From Puccinia triticina (lineage: Eukaryota > Basidiomycota > Pucciniomycetes > Pucciniales > Pucciniaceae), in NCBI RefSeq assembly GCF_026914185.1, contig NC_070570.1:124001-188000 (forward strand): 64,000 nt of DNA, given 5' to 3'. Made by a program: the position numbers and the translations under genes. Every line of letters starts with the position of its first letter. The stretch's first letter is position 1. The notes under the pieces were generated by a model. The model saw only the letters and a list, made by a program, of their open reading frames with translations, was not told where the DNA came from and ran no database searches. This document shows positions 11,933 to 23,365 of this stretch, piece by piece.

Positions 11933-14424
11933 CTAGACTGCGCCACACATTCCTAGATCAAGAGAAGACAAAAGGGGAAGAACCCGGGGGCCGCTCACAA
12001 ATGTGGCAAATTGTAGAGTTTTTGACAAAGCGGTAGAAACTACCCGAGAGGTGCACACATTGGGAGGACTTACTTTGATACTCCTATGCCTCCACGGAAA
12101 ACCCAAACAACGCGGAACTAGTTTACCCTCATTGCGGAGGCGGACTTGAGGAGAGCAGAGACATTCTGCAGGATCAGAATTGGGAAAGGAATCAAAAGAC
12201 AGATGAGGATCGCCTAGTTTATTCTCATTGCGGAGACGGATCTGAGATTGAAAGGAAGGTTGTTGATTGGTGGGATCAGAGGAGGATTGGGAAGCTAGTT
12301 TAACCTCATCTTGGAGGCGGATCGGAGGCGGGGAGGCAGATTGATTTGGAATCGGGAAAGGGGATAGTTTAACCTCTTCTCGGAGGCCGTTGGAACCGGG
12401 GATCGGGAAAGATAGTTTAACCTCATCTTGGAGGGTGATCGGCGTTGGGGAAGATAGTTTAACCTTGTCTCGGAGGGTGTTGGAATTGAAGGTTTGAGAG
12501 GAAACAGAACACCCCACAGTTGGGTGGAGCAAATGACCAGAAAATTTGACTAGATTCCCAGGAACCGCCTCAGTCAGAGCGATGGCCATGGAGACAGATG
12601 TGGATGAATTCTTTCTAGAAGGATTAGACACTGAAAGATTAGGGCCTATCATCTCAGAGATCCTCTTCAGGACGGAGTCTACCGCCTGCGCGGACGGAGT
12701 ATGACAAAGCTGAGACTCAGGTTCAGGTAGCATGACATCAGGCTGATTAAACTCAGGGACTGGTGAGTTGCGGATCGGGCGGCGAGGATGAGGCTGGGAC
12801 TCTGACGGAACTCCGAAGGACATCGGCTTATAACTCTTGTTCCTAGTCGAACCAGAAGCCTGAGATTGAGAAAGAGACTGCGCTGGAACCGCTGGCGGAC
12901 AATGCACCTGTAGAGCACCACAACCACTCCTATATGTTGCGTGATCAGGACTAGCAGACGGACCCGAGGCTCGAAATAATGCCACTATGCTCCGGATTGG
13001 GCAAGTTGGATCAAAAGGGATTAGAGCTCCACTCGGAAGGAAGTAGTTGTGCCCCTTCTGATCAATGAGGCCGCCTTCTTTGTCCTTCTGAAGCGCATCG
13101 CAGCGGGCCATGCCATGGCCTTCCACGTGACAATAAAAGCAAATCACTTGTTTTTTACCGGCGGAGGCGGAGGCAGGGGGAGAGGAAAGAACCCTCTTCA
13201 GTCGCTGCTCCAAAGACTCAAGCTTTTCTAGGCGGTCGTCCAAAAACCGCAGCATCCTTGAAACTTCATCTACGATAGACGACAGTCGAGTGGGCGGGAT
13301 CACAGGGACAGGATCAAAGTTTCTAGGGGATTTGATAGTCGGGGTAGTCTGGTCTAGCAAGGCTTCCTTTGCCGCTGCGCGGATGTCCTCAAAAGGCGGG
13401 AATTTGAAGAACTTTTTGGTGACAAACATCAGCTTGTTGCTCTTGAACAGGATGAGCTGAATCTTCTCTTGAAACTTTGATGAAAAAGCCCGATAAAAAC
13501 ACGAGCGGATCTCGTCGACCGTCTTGATAAGTCCTTTCCGCAGCAGTCCAGACTGAATCGGATCCCAAACTCTCTGGAATGCTTCATATTCCACGGCATC
13601 AGAGATTCCACCTTTCCGCACCCAAGACTGGATCACCGCGTCCAGGTCGCACCAGGATACCATCTTCAATCCGAGAAGCTCCGGCTGATCCTCCAAATTG
13701 CGGAGGCGGAGATGAATGCGGGGACGATGAAACTAAAAGAAAGATCGGAACGTTCCTCGCGGCTCACGTATGTGGCAAATGTAATGCTTCGATAATGCGT
13801 AGAAGAGCCTCGGAGGTGCTACTAGTGGAAGGGACTTACTTTTATACCTCTGTGCCCCGCTGGTAACACAAATCCTGAGCAGTCGGGTCCTGAGAAGATT
13901 GAGCTGGATTGAATTCTCAGTAGTCTTGAATTGATGGATTCGGGAATCCTGAGAGACTCGGCTAGTGGGTGGAAGAGGGATCTTGCGCGAGAGCTCGTAG
14001 CCTGGGGGATTGGATGAAGACTCGGATGGCTTTGTAGACGACTTCGAAACGTCTGACAGCAAGATTCCGCCACCGGAGAGGTATACAAGCTGGAGGGCTC
14101 TTCAAATGATGGGAGGGACTTGGTAGGCTGTCTAGATGATCGGCAGGGCCAATTGGGGCTCGATAGATGATCTGGGATGGTCCGGTCGCCTCTCGAGGTC
14201 GATGGGGAGGTCTTCAGGTCCACCAATGCAAACAATGCCTCCTGGATCTTTTGAACCGTTGGTTTTTTTTCGTGCCTATGTGACTCTTGATCTTGAAACA
14301 GGGCTTCGATGCGAGAGCAGAACTCCGGATCCAGACGGTCCGTCCGATCTGTCGATTTTGTCTGTTCAGGCGGTAGCTTGGGATTAAAGGAAGGGGAGGC
14401 AGGTGGTAGCCCTAGACTGCTCAA
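11933..14424 (-). CDS. gag of the non-autonomous LTR element, probably spliced
   Basis: Two open frames lie on the minus strand: 14424-13822 (200 codons) and 13696-11933 (587 codons). A likely intron 13837-13737 (donor GTAAGT, acceptor TTTTAG) joins them in phase 0. The second exon contains one zinc knuckle, CFYCHVEGHGMARC (C-x2-C-x4-H-x4-C), which binds RNA in retrotransposon gag proteins. Near its C terminus are six copies of a short motif of the form LRDEVKL or LRNEGKL, spaced 15-30 residues apart. The segment around 12000-12090 is a diverged copy of the segment around 13760-13850, and each ends in a GTAAGTCC splice donor, so part of the gag including an intron is duplicated. The predicted product coats the RNA of this element and perhaps of a partner. 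Confidence 0.7.
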
Positions 14425-15185
14425 GAAGGGAGGATCGGTTGTCTAAGCTTCTGAACGAGAGGGGAAGGAGCTCGTCTTTGGGCGTCGTTGATCTTCAGAT
14501 TTTATTCGCCTGCGCCTTGCAAGTAAACTGAACCTCCACAATCAAAGACTTTTGAATGTCAAAAACTCTTGTTTCGCTCGCCTCCGCGATTCTTGATCCT
14601 GAAACGAGAGTACGAGATCGGCGGTCCTGAAAAAAAATCTTGATCCAATCAAACGAGGACTAGATCCGTGTCCTGAAACGAGGTCCTTGCGGAGTGGTCT
14701 TTCTGGAAGGTCGTCCAAGAGATCGTTCCTTCAGTCGGAGGCTGGAGATAAAAGAAGACTCGAACGGTCCAACCGCTCGATTCGCTAAGAACAGAGACTG
14801 AGTGGTCCAAACAAAGAGAGCTCGGCTTGGTTGTTGATGATCTCGAGGGGACGGTCTTCAAGATGCTACCAGCACTTCGGTGCAAGGGGCAACTCCAGAT
14901 CCAAAACAGTCTTCACAGTCCAGCTATGTAGCTAGAGTCTTGAAACAATCCTATGAACGGCTTCCGGTGAGAACTCCTGGCGCGACGCTCCTAAAAACAC
15001 CTCAATTAATGACGGCTCCTGAAACAATCGATCTGGCGGAAAGGCAACCAATACGAAGTCGACTAGATCTGTTTTCTGGTGATAAATCAGGGTCTTCAGC
15101 AAAGACCAAATCCAAGGAAGACCACCGGAGAATCAGAGAAAAAGAATCCAGCCTAAGACCACCAGTCCTTCTCAAAATCCTGAGG

Positions 15186-15235
15186 CAAGACTGTAAATCT
15201 TGAGGTCGCTGGTTCGATCCCGGCTCGGGGGACCA
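15186..15235 (-). other. Extended primer binding site matching the 3' half of mature tRNA-Tyr
   Basis: Read on the plus strand, this 50-base stretch is the 3' half of a tRNA: anticodon arm CAAGA-CTGTAAA-TCTTG with anticodon GTA, variable loop, T arm GCTGG-TTCGATC-CCGGC, the acceptor 3' strand and CCA. The minus strand of the element therefore carries TGGTCCCCCGAGCC two bases after its 5' LTR. No intron follows the anticodon and CCA is present, so the source was mature tRNA, not a tRNA gene. Confidence 0.8.
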
Positions 15236-15237
15236 AA

Positions 15238-15962
15238 TGTGGAACTCCTACCGTGCCAGGCGGTAGGCAGAGCGTTGAGGGGATAGGTGCTGTTGAGGCT
15301 GCCCTCGTGGGTGGTCCAAGAAATGAGATGAGGATCGAAAAGAGTGATAGCGTTGGGGGGGGATTTTTGAGAGACAACGGGGATGGAATACCGTTGGCGG
15401 TGGTTGGTTTGTTGAGGATTGAATGATGATGATAAGGGGATCAGGAATAGTGCTGGGGATACTGCCAGCGGATCAGAAAAAAAGGTGATGGAATTTCTCT
15501 TGGATCAGAGCAAGTCCCATGCTGTCCCATCCTCCAAGTTCGAACTCAAACTTGGACTCTGGGGAGTGACATGTCACAGGACATGTCATCACATCCCTAA
15601 CTACAAACATCAAACAAGAAAAGAGGAAAAGGAAGAAACACCACAACACTCAAACAAGAAACAAACCATAATAAGAAAGGAAGAAACCAAGGAAAGGAAC
15701 AGAAAGAGCAAAGGAGAAAAACAAACAACACAAACAACCAAAACAAAACCCACATGACTCATGTGTTAGGACCAAGAAACATGAAAAAGAGCATAAAGAA
15801 AAATAAGGGGAAAGAGATCTTGAGGATGAATCTTGAGGGATATTGAGAATGAGGGGCTTGATGAGAATCTTGAGGCTGAAGAGTTTTGCTGTTGAGATTT
15901 CTGATCTTGATGGATTCAGGATTTTGATGATCTTGAGGGCCTGTACTGGTTTGAACACCACA
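15238..15962 (-). repeat. Right LTR (5' LTR in element orientation)
   Basis: 725 bp and nearly identical to the left LTR. It is adjacent to the primer binding site at 15235. Confidence 0.85.
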
Positions 15963-16104
15963 CCGACTGGCAAGGGTGGAATATTTCTTTAGGTAAGCTA
16001 CTGAGCCTTGCAGGACTCGCTGGCTGTTGGAATATATGCTTCAAGCTCCATTTGAGGGGCCAAGCTATATGATCTAATATCCAAATATCACCAGTAAGAC
16101 CAAC

Positions 16105-16312
16105 TGTGTTTTTAGCTCAGTGGTATAAGACACTACAGGCATGTAGCTGTTGCTGCGGGATGCAGCGTCACCCTGTCGTTGCAAGCCCCTGCGGCCGCAA
16201 CCCCAAATGCAACGTCAGGTGACGCTGCGGGCCGCAACGACACCTATTTGCCCGTAGTGAGAGCAGCTCTCATGAATGTAGAAGGTTGTGGGTTCAAATC
16301 CCACAACACACA
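16105..16312 (+). pseudogene. tRNA-like sequence split by a MITE
   Basis: An A-box-like TAGCTCAGTGG at 16112 and a B-box GGTTCAAATCCC near 16290 flank the MITE at 16131-16259. With the MITE and one AGA target copy set aside, the D arm GCTC...GAGC pairs exactly. The T stem is intact (GTGGG/CCCAC) and the acceptor arms mostly pair. The anticodon stem is poor; CAT lies in the loop region, so a Met-type origin is only a guess. It could be a tRNA pseudogene or the head of a tRNA-derived SINE. Confidence 0.6.
16131..16259. mobile_element. CACTA-ended MITE, 129 bp, TSD AGA
   Basis: The ends read CACTACAGGCA and TGCCCGTAGTG (inverted). It is flanked by AGA at 16128-16130 and 16260-16262. The interior is GC-rich and largely self-complementary (TGCAGCGTCACC against GGTGACGCTGC). 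A 3-bp duplication and CACTA ends fit the CACTA superfamily. Confidence 0.8.
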
Positions 16313-16976
16313 ATTCTTTTCACCTGAGTAATTTCAACACTGGCTACCTAAAGATTTACCTAGAAGGTGGTGGATGCTGTTAGTCCTTTTCCCTCACTTT
16401 AAATGAAAAGTATTGGTTCCTTTGAGCTCACTCTCCAACAATAGTAACCATGGGGTTGTGAAAGTCAATCAAGTGGACTATACAGCAATACAGAAAGCTG
16501 TGTGGGTCACTTGAGAAGAATCCATAGCAATCAGAGGGCTGTGTAAGCCACACTTGTAACTAGATCCCCAGCTAAATTTGCTTATTTATACACTGCCACA
16601 CTGTCCATAGCTGTCATAGCTGTATTCTGCACAGCAGACCAGCCAAAATATCTGATTTGTAAAAGCACACCAGCCAAACCTCATGTACATAGACCACCAG
16701 CACAAATGCCTCACATTTTCCTATATAAGGTGGGACTCTCTCTTCCTTTGTCCCCCATGAAATCAGATCAAATCATCAAATGAAATTGAGGTCTTTCCTC
16801 CCACAAGATTCAAATAAATTGGCACCCTCACACTTGCTCCCTCATAATAAAATACTACATAGCTTTGTATTTTGCAGTAAACAGTCCATTAGGAGCCACT
16901 TGTGAGAAAATTATTCAACTAAACTAGACCACTGTTGTCTTGCTTCCAGCCTAGCTGGGGGTGTTTTCATTAATTA
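16313..16976. other. AT-rich noncoding sequence with an LTR-like core
   Basis: No gene seen. A TATA-like CCTATATAAGG at about 16721 followed by a CT-rich stretch resembles an LTR promoter, but no paired LTR, TSD or primer site was found. Confidence 0.3.
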
Positions 16977-17178
16977 GGGGGGTTCACAATACAATAAAAA
17001 TAAAACTTTAGAGCCAATTTTAAGGCCTTTACAGACAATTTTTTAAAAAATGAAGAACACCCTCTGATTGCCAGGGGACACCTAATCCTGTACATCCTGC
17101 CATATTTTTAAAAAGTTGTTGATAAAGGCCTTAAAATTGACTCTAAAGTTTTATTTTTATCCTATTGTGAACCCCCCC
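16977..17178. mobile_element. TA-flanked MITE, 202 bp
   Basis: Inverted repeats of roughly 55 bp start GGGGGGTTCACAAT and include AAAATAAAACTTTAGAG. They are flanked by TA at 16975-16976 and 17179-17180, as expected for Tc1/mariner-type MITEs. It is noncoding. Confidence 0.75.
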
Positions 17179-17439
17179 TATTATCTTTCAGAGAGGCAGG
17201 GCTTTCCCCACACATAATTCTCTAAATTGAGCCATAAGAGGTGCAAACCACTTTTTGGAGTCTCACAATTGACATAGCAGTATAGAGCATACATCATTGT
17301 TGACCACTCAGCCTGTTAAAAATTCTTGAAGAGAGGCAGAACTTGGACATATTCACCCAAGACCAACCTTTATTTCTAAAATGGGCTTAAAAAGCACCTA
17401 CCAAGCTGATCCTTCTCTGTTTCACAGACAAGCTGGGTA

Positions 17440-18167
17440 GGGATGGCATTTGGGACCCGGGTACCCGCCACAGGTCCGGGTACCAGGTTGATTTTAGCCC
17501 AATTTTAGCCCAAAATTTGGCACCTGGTACGGCCTGCATGTGTATGGGTGGTACCCTGGGCCGTGTCCCACCAGTACTTGCTCCCAAAATGTTTTTACTT
17601 GTCAAATTCACTTTGAGGACAAGGCGGAGGATGCCCAGCGTTTGGGGAAGCACACACACACATGCTGGCCCCCCGTGATCCCCAACATTCACAGCACATG
17701 CTGCAAGGTTGTGTATCTACACACCTTGGTCAATGCGCAGATTGGCCAACACATAGTCTTGTTGGTGATCTTGATGAATCTGGACACACAAATGTCCAAA
17801 ATCTGGTCCTCCTTGGGAAATGGGACGGGATGAGTCTGCCAAGGAGCAGGTTGGCTTTGGCGACGGCCAGAAGGAAGCCATTGCGCTGGCAGGTTGGCTT
17901 TGGCAACGGCCAACGGGCCGCCCTGGCGGTAGCAGGTTGAGGCCATGATTGATGGTTTGGGTGAGGACTTGGACGTGCTCAGGTTTTTTTTACACCCAAT
18001 CACTCAGGTTGGGTGTGGAAGGGTACAGGCAGGCAGTACCCGGGTACCTGACATTTTTTCCCCCAAAAAACTAGGCACCTGGCCACACCTGGTCCCGCTT
18101 GGCGGGTATCTAAGGCACCCCCCAGATGGTACCAGGTACCCTAAAATGGGTACCCAAGTGCCATCCC
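17440..18167. mobile_element. TA-flanked DNA element with GGGATGGCA ends, 728 bp
   Basis: The left end GGGATGGCATTTGGG and the right end (inverted) GGGATGGCACTTGGG are flanked by TA at 17438-17439 and 18168-18169. GGGTACCC-type palindromes are frequent inside. Open frames on both strands are short and unrecognised, so it is probably non-autonomous. Confidence 0.7.
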
Positions 18168-18333
18168 TAAAGCTGTGTCTTATCAGATCCACAAAACTGC
18201 TTGCCAGGAAGTGCCCTCAGCTTGTACGACTTTAGAATCATTACTCTACTTTGATTGTTTGGGAGGTACATATTTCTTTCTGCTTGGAATTTTATGATTT
18301 TCTTGTGGTGTTATGTTTTTATGCAAGCAACAA

Positions 18334-18711
18334 GGGGTAGTTATGTTACAGATAACAGTGTTGTAATGATTTACATTATGATTGGTCAGCTGTTACATTT
18401 ATCATTAATTGTAATGCTGGTGTGTCATTTCAATGTAAAAGCTTGGTTTTATGCTATGTAGTTATGTTATTGAAGCACACAGAGTCCCAGGTAGCAGGGA
18501 AATTTTAGGGAAAATTCAGCCTTTCTTGATTGTTATCACATTATCCGGGGGATAATGCACTGGTTTGGCCCCAAGAAATGAAGCCTGTTATGATCCACAC
18601 AAGGCCAAAAAAGACCCTGTTACTATTAACCTAACGGGTCACAGCGGGTAACAAGCTGGGAAGTTATGCTACACAAATAATACAGATAACATAGCAGAGT
18701 GTAACTACCCC
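18334..18711. mobile_element. Possible MITE with GGGGTAGTTA ends
   Basis: Ten to eleven bases at 18334 (GGGGTAGTTA) are inverted at the right end (TAACTACCCC, ending 18711). The flanks do not show a convincing target duplication, so boundaries are uncertain. Confidence 0.4.
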
Positions 18712-19340
18712 ATGTCAAGTTGTTGATGCAAGTCAATTTTGAACAGCCCTAATGAGCTTTACTTCATGAACATGAATGGTTTCCAAAGCTGTACAAGTTG
18801 AATGGTGTGTACTGCGTAGATAGATACAACATTTGAATTTAATTGGGGCTATGACAAGTAATTCATACATGTTTTGTTTGCTTGCATTTTTGTTGTCTTT
18901 TGTAAATTATTTTCCATGTGTGCTCTATTTTATCATAATATAAACACTTCAACTGAATCTATCTATGTGTGGATGATGAATGTAGATGACTTTGTACAAC
19001 ACTGACACCTTTTCCCTTTTTTTTACGTTTTTAAAATGAGAATACATGATAGGACGGCCTGGTTGTCACTTATAATAGAGTATACATATGTTGACATCAT
19101 TTTACATAGGAGAAAGAACCACACTGAGAGCAAAATAATGGACTATTCTGTACAAAACTACATAAAACTCCTCTCTTTGTGTACATGTTGTATACAGCAC
19201 GATGAAATTCGAGCACCAAGTGTATGCTTGCCATTTCCTACTTTAATTATCTTTTGGGAGCGATAGAACGGACAAGACGTGCTCGAATTGAGTGCAGACG
19301 AGCCCGCGGCGAGGAAGCGTTGGTTGATTGACCTATTTAC
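18712..19340. other. AT-rich intergenic region
   Basis: No gene seen. It is the 3' flank of the CSC1-like gene. Confidence 0.4.
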
Positions 19341-22300
19341 CTAATCAAGCAAATTGAATAATCGATAGTATGAACTTTGGCTTCTAAATACACACAGATG
19401 AAGTTCTAAAAATAGCTTACGGTTCTTCCCCTTTAAGGTTTTATGTTCATGAGATTGCTGAGCATCAGAAGCATGGTCGTCTTCTTCCGATTCTCCTACC
19501 TCCGGTGTCACATCCAGCAGTCCACCGTTCTCTCGACTATCCTCACTCCCTTGACCACGTCTGTTGAACTTGCCAAGGGTCCTTAAACTTTGCCCCGACG
19601 ATTGTGGCGAGTCAGCGTTTGAGGCCCGGTACTGAGGCAATTCGTAACGCTTCTTTCCAGGCTGAGTGTCGTTGGCTTTGTCTGACGCTGATCCGCGTAT
19701 GACCGGCAATTGGGGCAGGGGCATTCGTCCAGAGACTGAAATAATTTGACACTCATCAACGACATTCTGCAAGTTCGGAGAAAAGCGCGAAAGTAGTCTT
19801 ACTGGCTGGATGGGCATAGCGGTTTGTGCCAGTATCTAGAATGCCCCAGTATACTGTCGACATAGGCGGCTCGGTGTTATCTGTATACTCAGTCTGTCGG
19901 GATTTGTTTTTTGTAATCAGCTTTATTAAACATCTAGTTGACTTACACTCAACCACTGACAGGAGACCGATGAAATAAAACTAACTTCTCCGGGTATAAA
20001 TAAAGTTTCGTCTTTACGATTGTATCGCTTGACGTTCAAATTTGTCTGACTCTGGGTAACAGAAGATTTGCGTAATCGATTTGAGGACGAGAACTTTGAT
20101 CTATGACTTGGAGAGGGCCTCAGAGTAGTTTCGATTCGATCTTCGTCGCCAAGGCCATTATCTTCGTCTTCCTTCCTTTGAGATTCTCGCAGTTGAGATA
20201 AACTTGTGAATTGTGAGTGTCTGCCATAAACCGATTCTAACCTTATGAGCTGCTGAATCGTGTACAGAATCAATGGAATTACCAAGGTTGATAGTAGAAA
20301 CACTTGTCGAAGTGATAACAGACCGAGCATAAAGATTTGGAAACTTTCGGATGAACAATCGTGTGAGCAATTGCCAGTAAGCGACTTGAAAGGTGGACAA
20401 AATCAGACGAACATGATCAAAGCCCATCCAATCCGATTACAAGCAATGGGCCACGCTTGGCCTTGACTTTCAAATGCACGATAGTAAACTGGTGAGAGAT
20501 GCGCAAAAATGGGTTATTTTTTGGCGGACAATCGGGCAGTATATCATTGAGACTTGCCATTCAACACCTTATACTTGTACACCAAGTAGGCCATTCCAAA
20601 GTAGACTGTTCCGAATACTAAGATGATCGGCGCAATGACGCTGTAGGTAATCCCGCTAAAGAAAGGCAGGAAGGAGAGGAAGCGTGTTAGAACAATGAGA
20701 TGAATATGGAGGATTGGGAACAAACTTCACATAGTAAAGACCAAAAGCGCCTGCGGATAGATGGTTCCCAGGCTGAGCACTTCTAGGTGCATGTTTTTCA
20801 ATTCGCTGTGGCGCCGGGGCGTATGTAAACCACTGAATAGCCGGTAGAAGAACCGACTCACTTGGCCAGGAAGCTGGAGCAACTGGAGTGGCACGATGGC
20901 CATGGATTGAAGCATCAGGTAGGAGATGAAAAAATCACGAGCGCCCGGAAGCGAGCTGGCTATCTTGTCGATAAATTGCGCTGGATTGTCTCGCAAGTCT
21001 CGCAATAAAGATACGGTTGAAACTGCCACAAAAATGAAGAAGACGGTACTGGAAGAACAAAAAAACAAAGTGGTGAAGTTAAGCATCAGGGTAGACCTTT
21101 CATCATGATGCAATCATCAAGAGTAAACACTGACACACATGAGAAGGAATAGATGATATTTTTTCATCAGAGAGTACTCGATCAAACTTTTTGCCTTGAA
21201 ACCTTGCATGGTGCTGAGCCCTAAGAGTCAAATCAGCATGTGGTTGCGATCAGCGATGTGAGATTTCGCTTGCGGGCAGAGTTCGGCAAAATATATATAA
21301 AAAACTGACAATCTAACAGTAATGGCAAAAGCGCATTGAAAATGATGATGGCTAGGGTGGGGAGTGAGTTCTGAATCAAGGCTTTGATGGTCGGGCTTTT
21401 TTCAATCCATTGGATCAGCTTGGGGCTTAATAAGGACACCAATGTATCGTAGGACATCCATTTGGCCAAGAAGGTGACCGGCGTAGCCCAAAACCCGTAT
21501 AATGCTGCAATAGAGAGCAAGACCATCACATTGCGCGCTTTGATAGACCACCGTGATATGGTAAGATTGGACCACTAGAAAGAAGCAAAAAAATATATAT
21601 CAGCAAACGGGACTACTGAAATGGTTGGCCAGATAAAATCGAAGAAAAAGAAGCTGACATAAATATCACGAGGCTCGGGGGCTAGTGAGATGATGGCTTG
21701 GCCGGGCTTAGGCCAATGGCTGACTTGGCATAGTGTTTGGGCGTCCACGAAGCTTTTAAAAGTGACAAAACCGGTCGAGTGGCAGCGGAAGTTACCCTTT
21801 CGACGGCGTTGAACTAGATCATCAGCTTGTTGAAATTCAGCAGTTAGGTGGTCGATCAAGTCCACCTTTTTTCTACTGAACCAATGAGGCCGGAAGGTTG
21901 GACGGGGAACGGCCGATAGTTGCTTTAGCGAAGGATGGAGCAGGGATGGCTGAGTAGGGAAAGGGGTCGAATCTGGTGGATTTGCAGGAGACCTGACAGA
22001 AGCGTTGTGGTCTGATGAAGACAAGTAACTGTTGAGGGGTTGATCGTCTCGAGGATGATAAATGATCCGTGCCAGTTCTTCTTCTGGGTGATAGTTGAGC
22101 GCTGCTTCTCCCCGAACCGGATTTCCCAGCCACTTTGCCCAAGCTTCTTCCAAGTTGATGAGGGCGTTGGTTCTTCGCCTCAATAGTGGGACTAGCCCAC
22201 TGACATCTCGGACTACGTTGACGGACTCGACTTTGAATCGAAGGAGATCGTTGAAGTATTCAAAGAGTGCTTCGTCATTTCGAAGATGAAGCGGTAGATT

Positions 22301-23365
22301 TTCGATTAGTAAGGTGCGGAGGGGAACGGATGAGTGATGAGCAAGACTGAAGATCGGTTTAGTGTCGATAAATCTGAGGTAGGTGATCTTCAGGAATCGC
22401 AACAAGAGAAGGCTGAAGAAGTACGTAAACGCGAGATGGACGCAGTGATATATCGTGACGTTCTTGGTCAGATCGGGCCAGCTATACTTATCATCGCTGA
22501 ACAGAAAGTTGAGTGGATGAGTTACTTGATGGCCAAGTGCTCGAAGAGTTTTAGGTGAGGGGGGATCAGGAGGGACCCCCTCTGTTGTGCCATTTTCATG
22601 AATGTTGATAGGGACCAGGAAAAGAAAAGCGAAGATGGTACAGGTAAGAAAGTAAAAGAAGCCAAGTTTGAAGAAATACAGCAGCTGATAAGTAAAAACA
22701 AGGCCAGATAGTCAGTTATCCTATGAGTAAGCGGACATGGATCAAAGTGAGTTGTGAGTACCTACCACGACAGCATCAAGTCCAACAATCTGTAGGACGG
22801 TGTGCTCGGAGGTTTTGAGGGTGGGTAAGATCCAAGAGAAGAAGCCAGATTTCAGATGGACTGGATGAGGCGAAAATGCTACAAATCAAAAAGAATAATT
22901 TAAGAAAAAAGGATAAGCAATTCCCGCAGTAGATTGAATTGAGGAAAAATTGGGCATACATGATAAATGAGTACGCGGAGCAAAGGTCAGGGTCGAACGA
23001 GCCCTTGAATAACAAAACGTGAGGAAAGCCAGTGAGCCTATTCCTAGGGAAAGCACGAGCTGAGTTTCGAACCAGTTCCCGTGCTTGAGTCGATCTAGGG
23101 AAAGAGACGGGCTGCAGGTTAGACTCTGCTGTGTTCAGAAGGCTGAAGGACAGATCGAACGGAATCGGATTAGCTCAAGGAGACTGACTGTTTCTATCGA
23201 CTGGGCTTCCTGGATAGATGAAAGAAAGGAAAGATTAGTAAACGCATTGGCGGGTCTGGCAGTAGATTATAAACAGTTTTGAGGAGAAGGCTGACCAGGT
23301 GGGGCTGATTGATCTAGCTGATTTATGAGATGGGCAGCGCGGAAGTTCATTAGAGGGTCGGACAT
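19341..23365 (-). CDS. CSC1/OSCA/TMEM63-family mechano- or osmosensitive cation channel
   Basis: Twelve exons (minus): 23365-23296, 23094-22960, 22878-22766, 22684-21659, 21574-21310, 21220-21139, 21048-20731, 20655-20558, 20488-20413, 20343-19947, 19893-19803, 19735-19341. All phases match, giving about 1021 residues. The N-terminal membrane segments contain the family hallmark around TSEHTVLQIVGLDAVV. Exon 4 carries the long cytosolic insert (PHM7-type). Exons 5-9 encode the 7-TM core, including STMQGFKAKSLIEYSL, LPGARDFFISYLMLQ and PIILVFGTVYFGMAYLVYKYK. The tail contains VYWGILDTG and a polar, Ser-rich C terminus. The family forms plasma-membrane or vesicular Ca2+-permeable channels gated by osmotic or mechanical stress. 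The intron 20557-20489 uses a GC donor (GCAAGT) with a normal CAG acceptor. The last exon may contain a further donor near 19420, so the final residues are uncertain. Confidence 0.85.
20489..20557 (-). other. GC-AG intron in the CSC1-like gene
   Basis: The donor reads G|GCAAGT on the minus strand and the acceptor ACCAG. Using it joins exon 8 to exon 9 in phase 1 and gives the conserved VYKYK...YYR passage. Reading through would add only three residues before a stop. Confidence 0.75.

Larger units (their letters stand above)
11183..15962 (-). mobile_element. Non-autonomous, gag-only LTR retrotransposon
   Basis: Two 725-bp direct repeats (11183-11907 and 15238-15962) start TGTGG and end CCACA and differ at only a few sites, so insertion was recent. 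The element runs on the minus strand. A primer binding site lies two bases inside the right LTR, and a purine-rich tract (AAATGGTGGGTGGA on the minus strand, 11908-11921) abuts the left LTR. The 3.3-kb interior encodes only gag; no protease, reverse transcriptase or integrase was found. It resembles TR-GAG or LARD-type elements that must borrow pol in trans. A clean TSD is not seen; flanks read ACCGG on the left and ACCGA on the right if one shared base is counted. Confidence 0.85.

Noticed and set aside
16025..16440. Possible solo LTR from TGTTGGA to TCCAACA
   Set aside because: Flanking five bases do not match and the interval overlaps the tRNA-like sequence and MITE.
17540..18003. Open frames of about 100 codons as a transposase
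   Set aside because: No catalytic or DNA-binding motif; likely incidental within a non-autonomous element.
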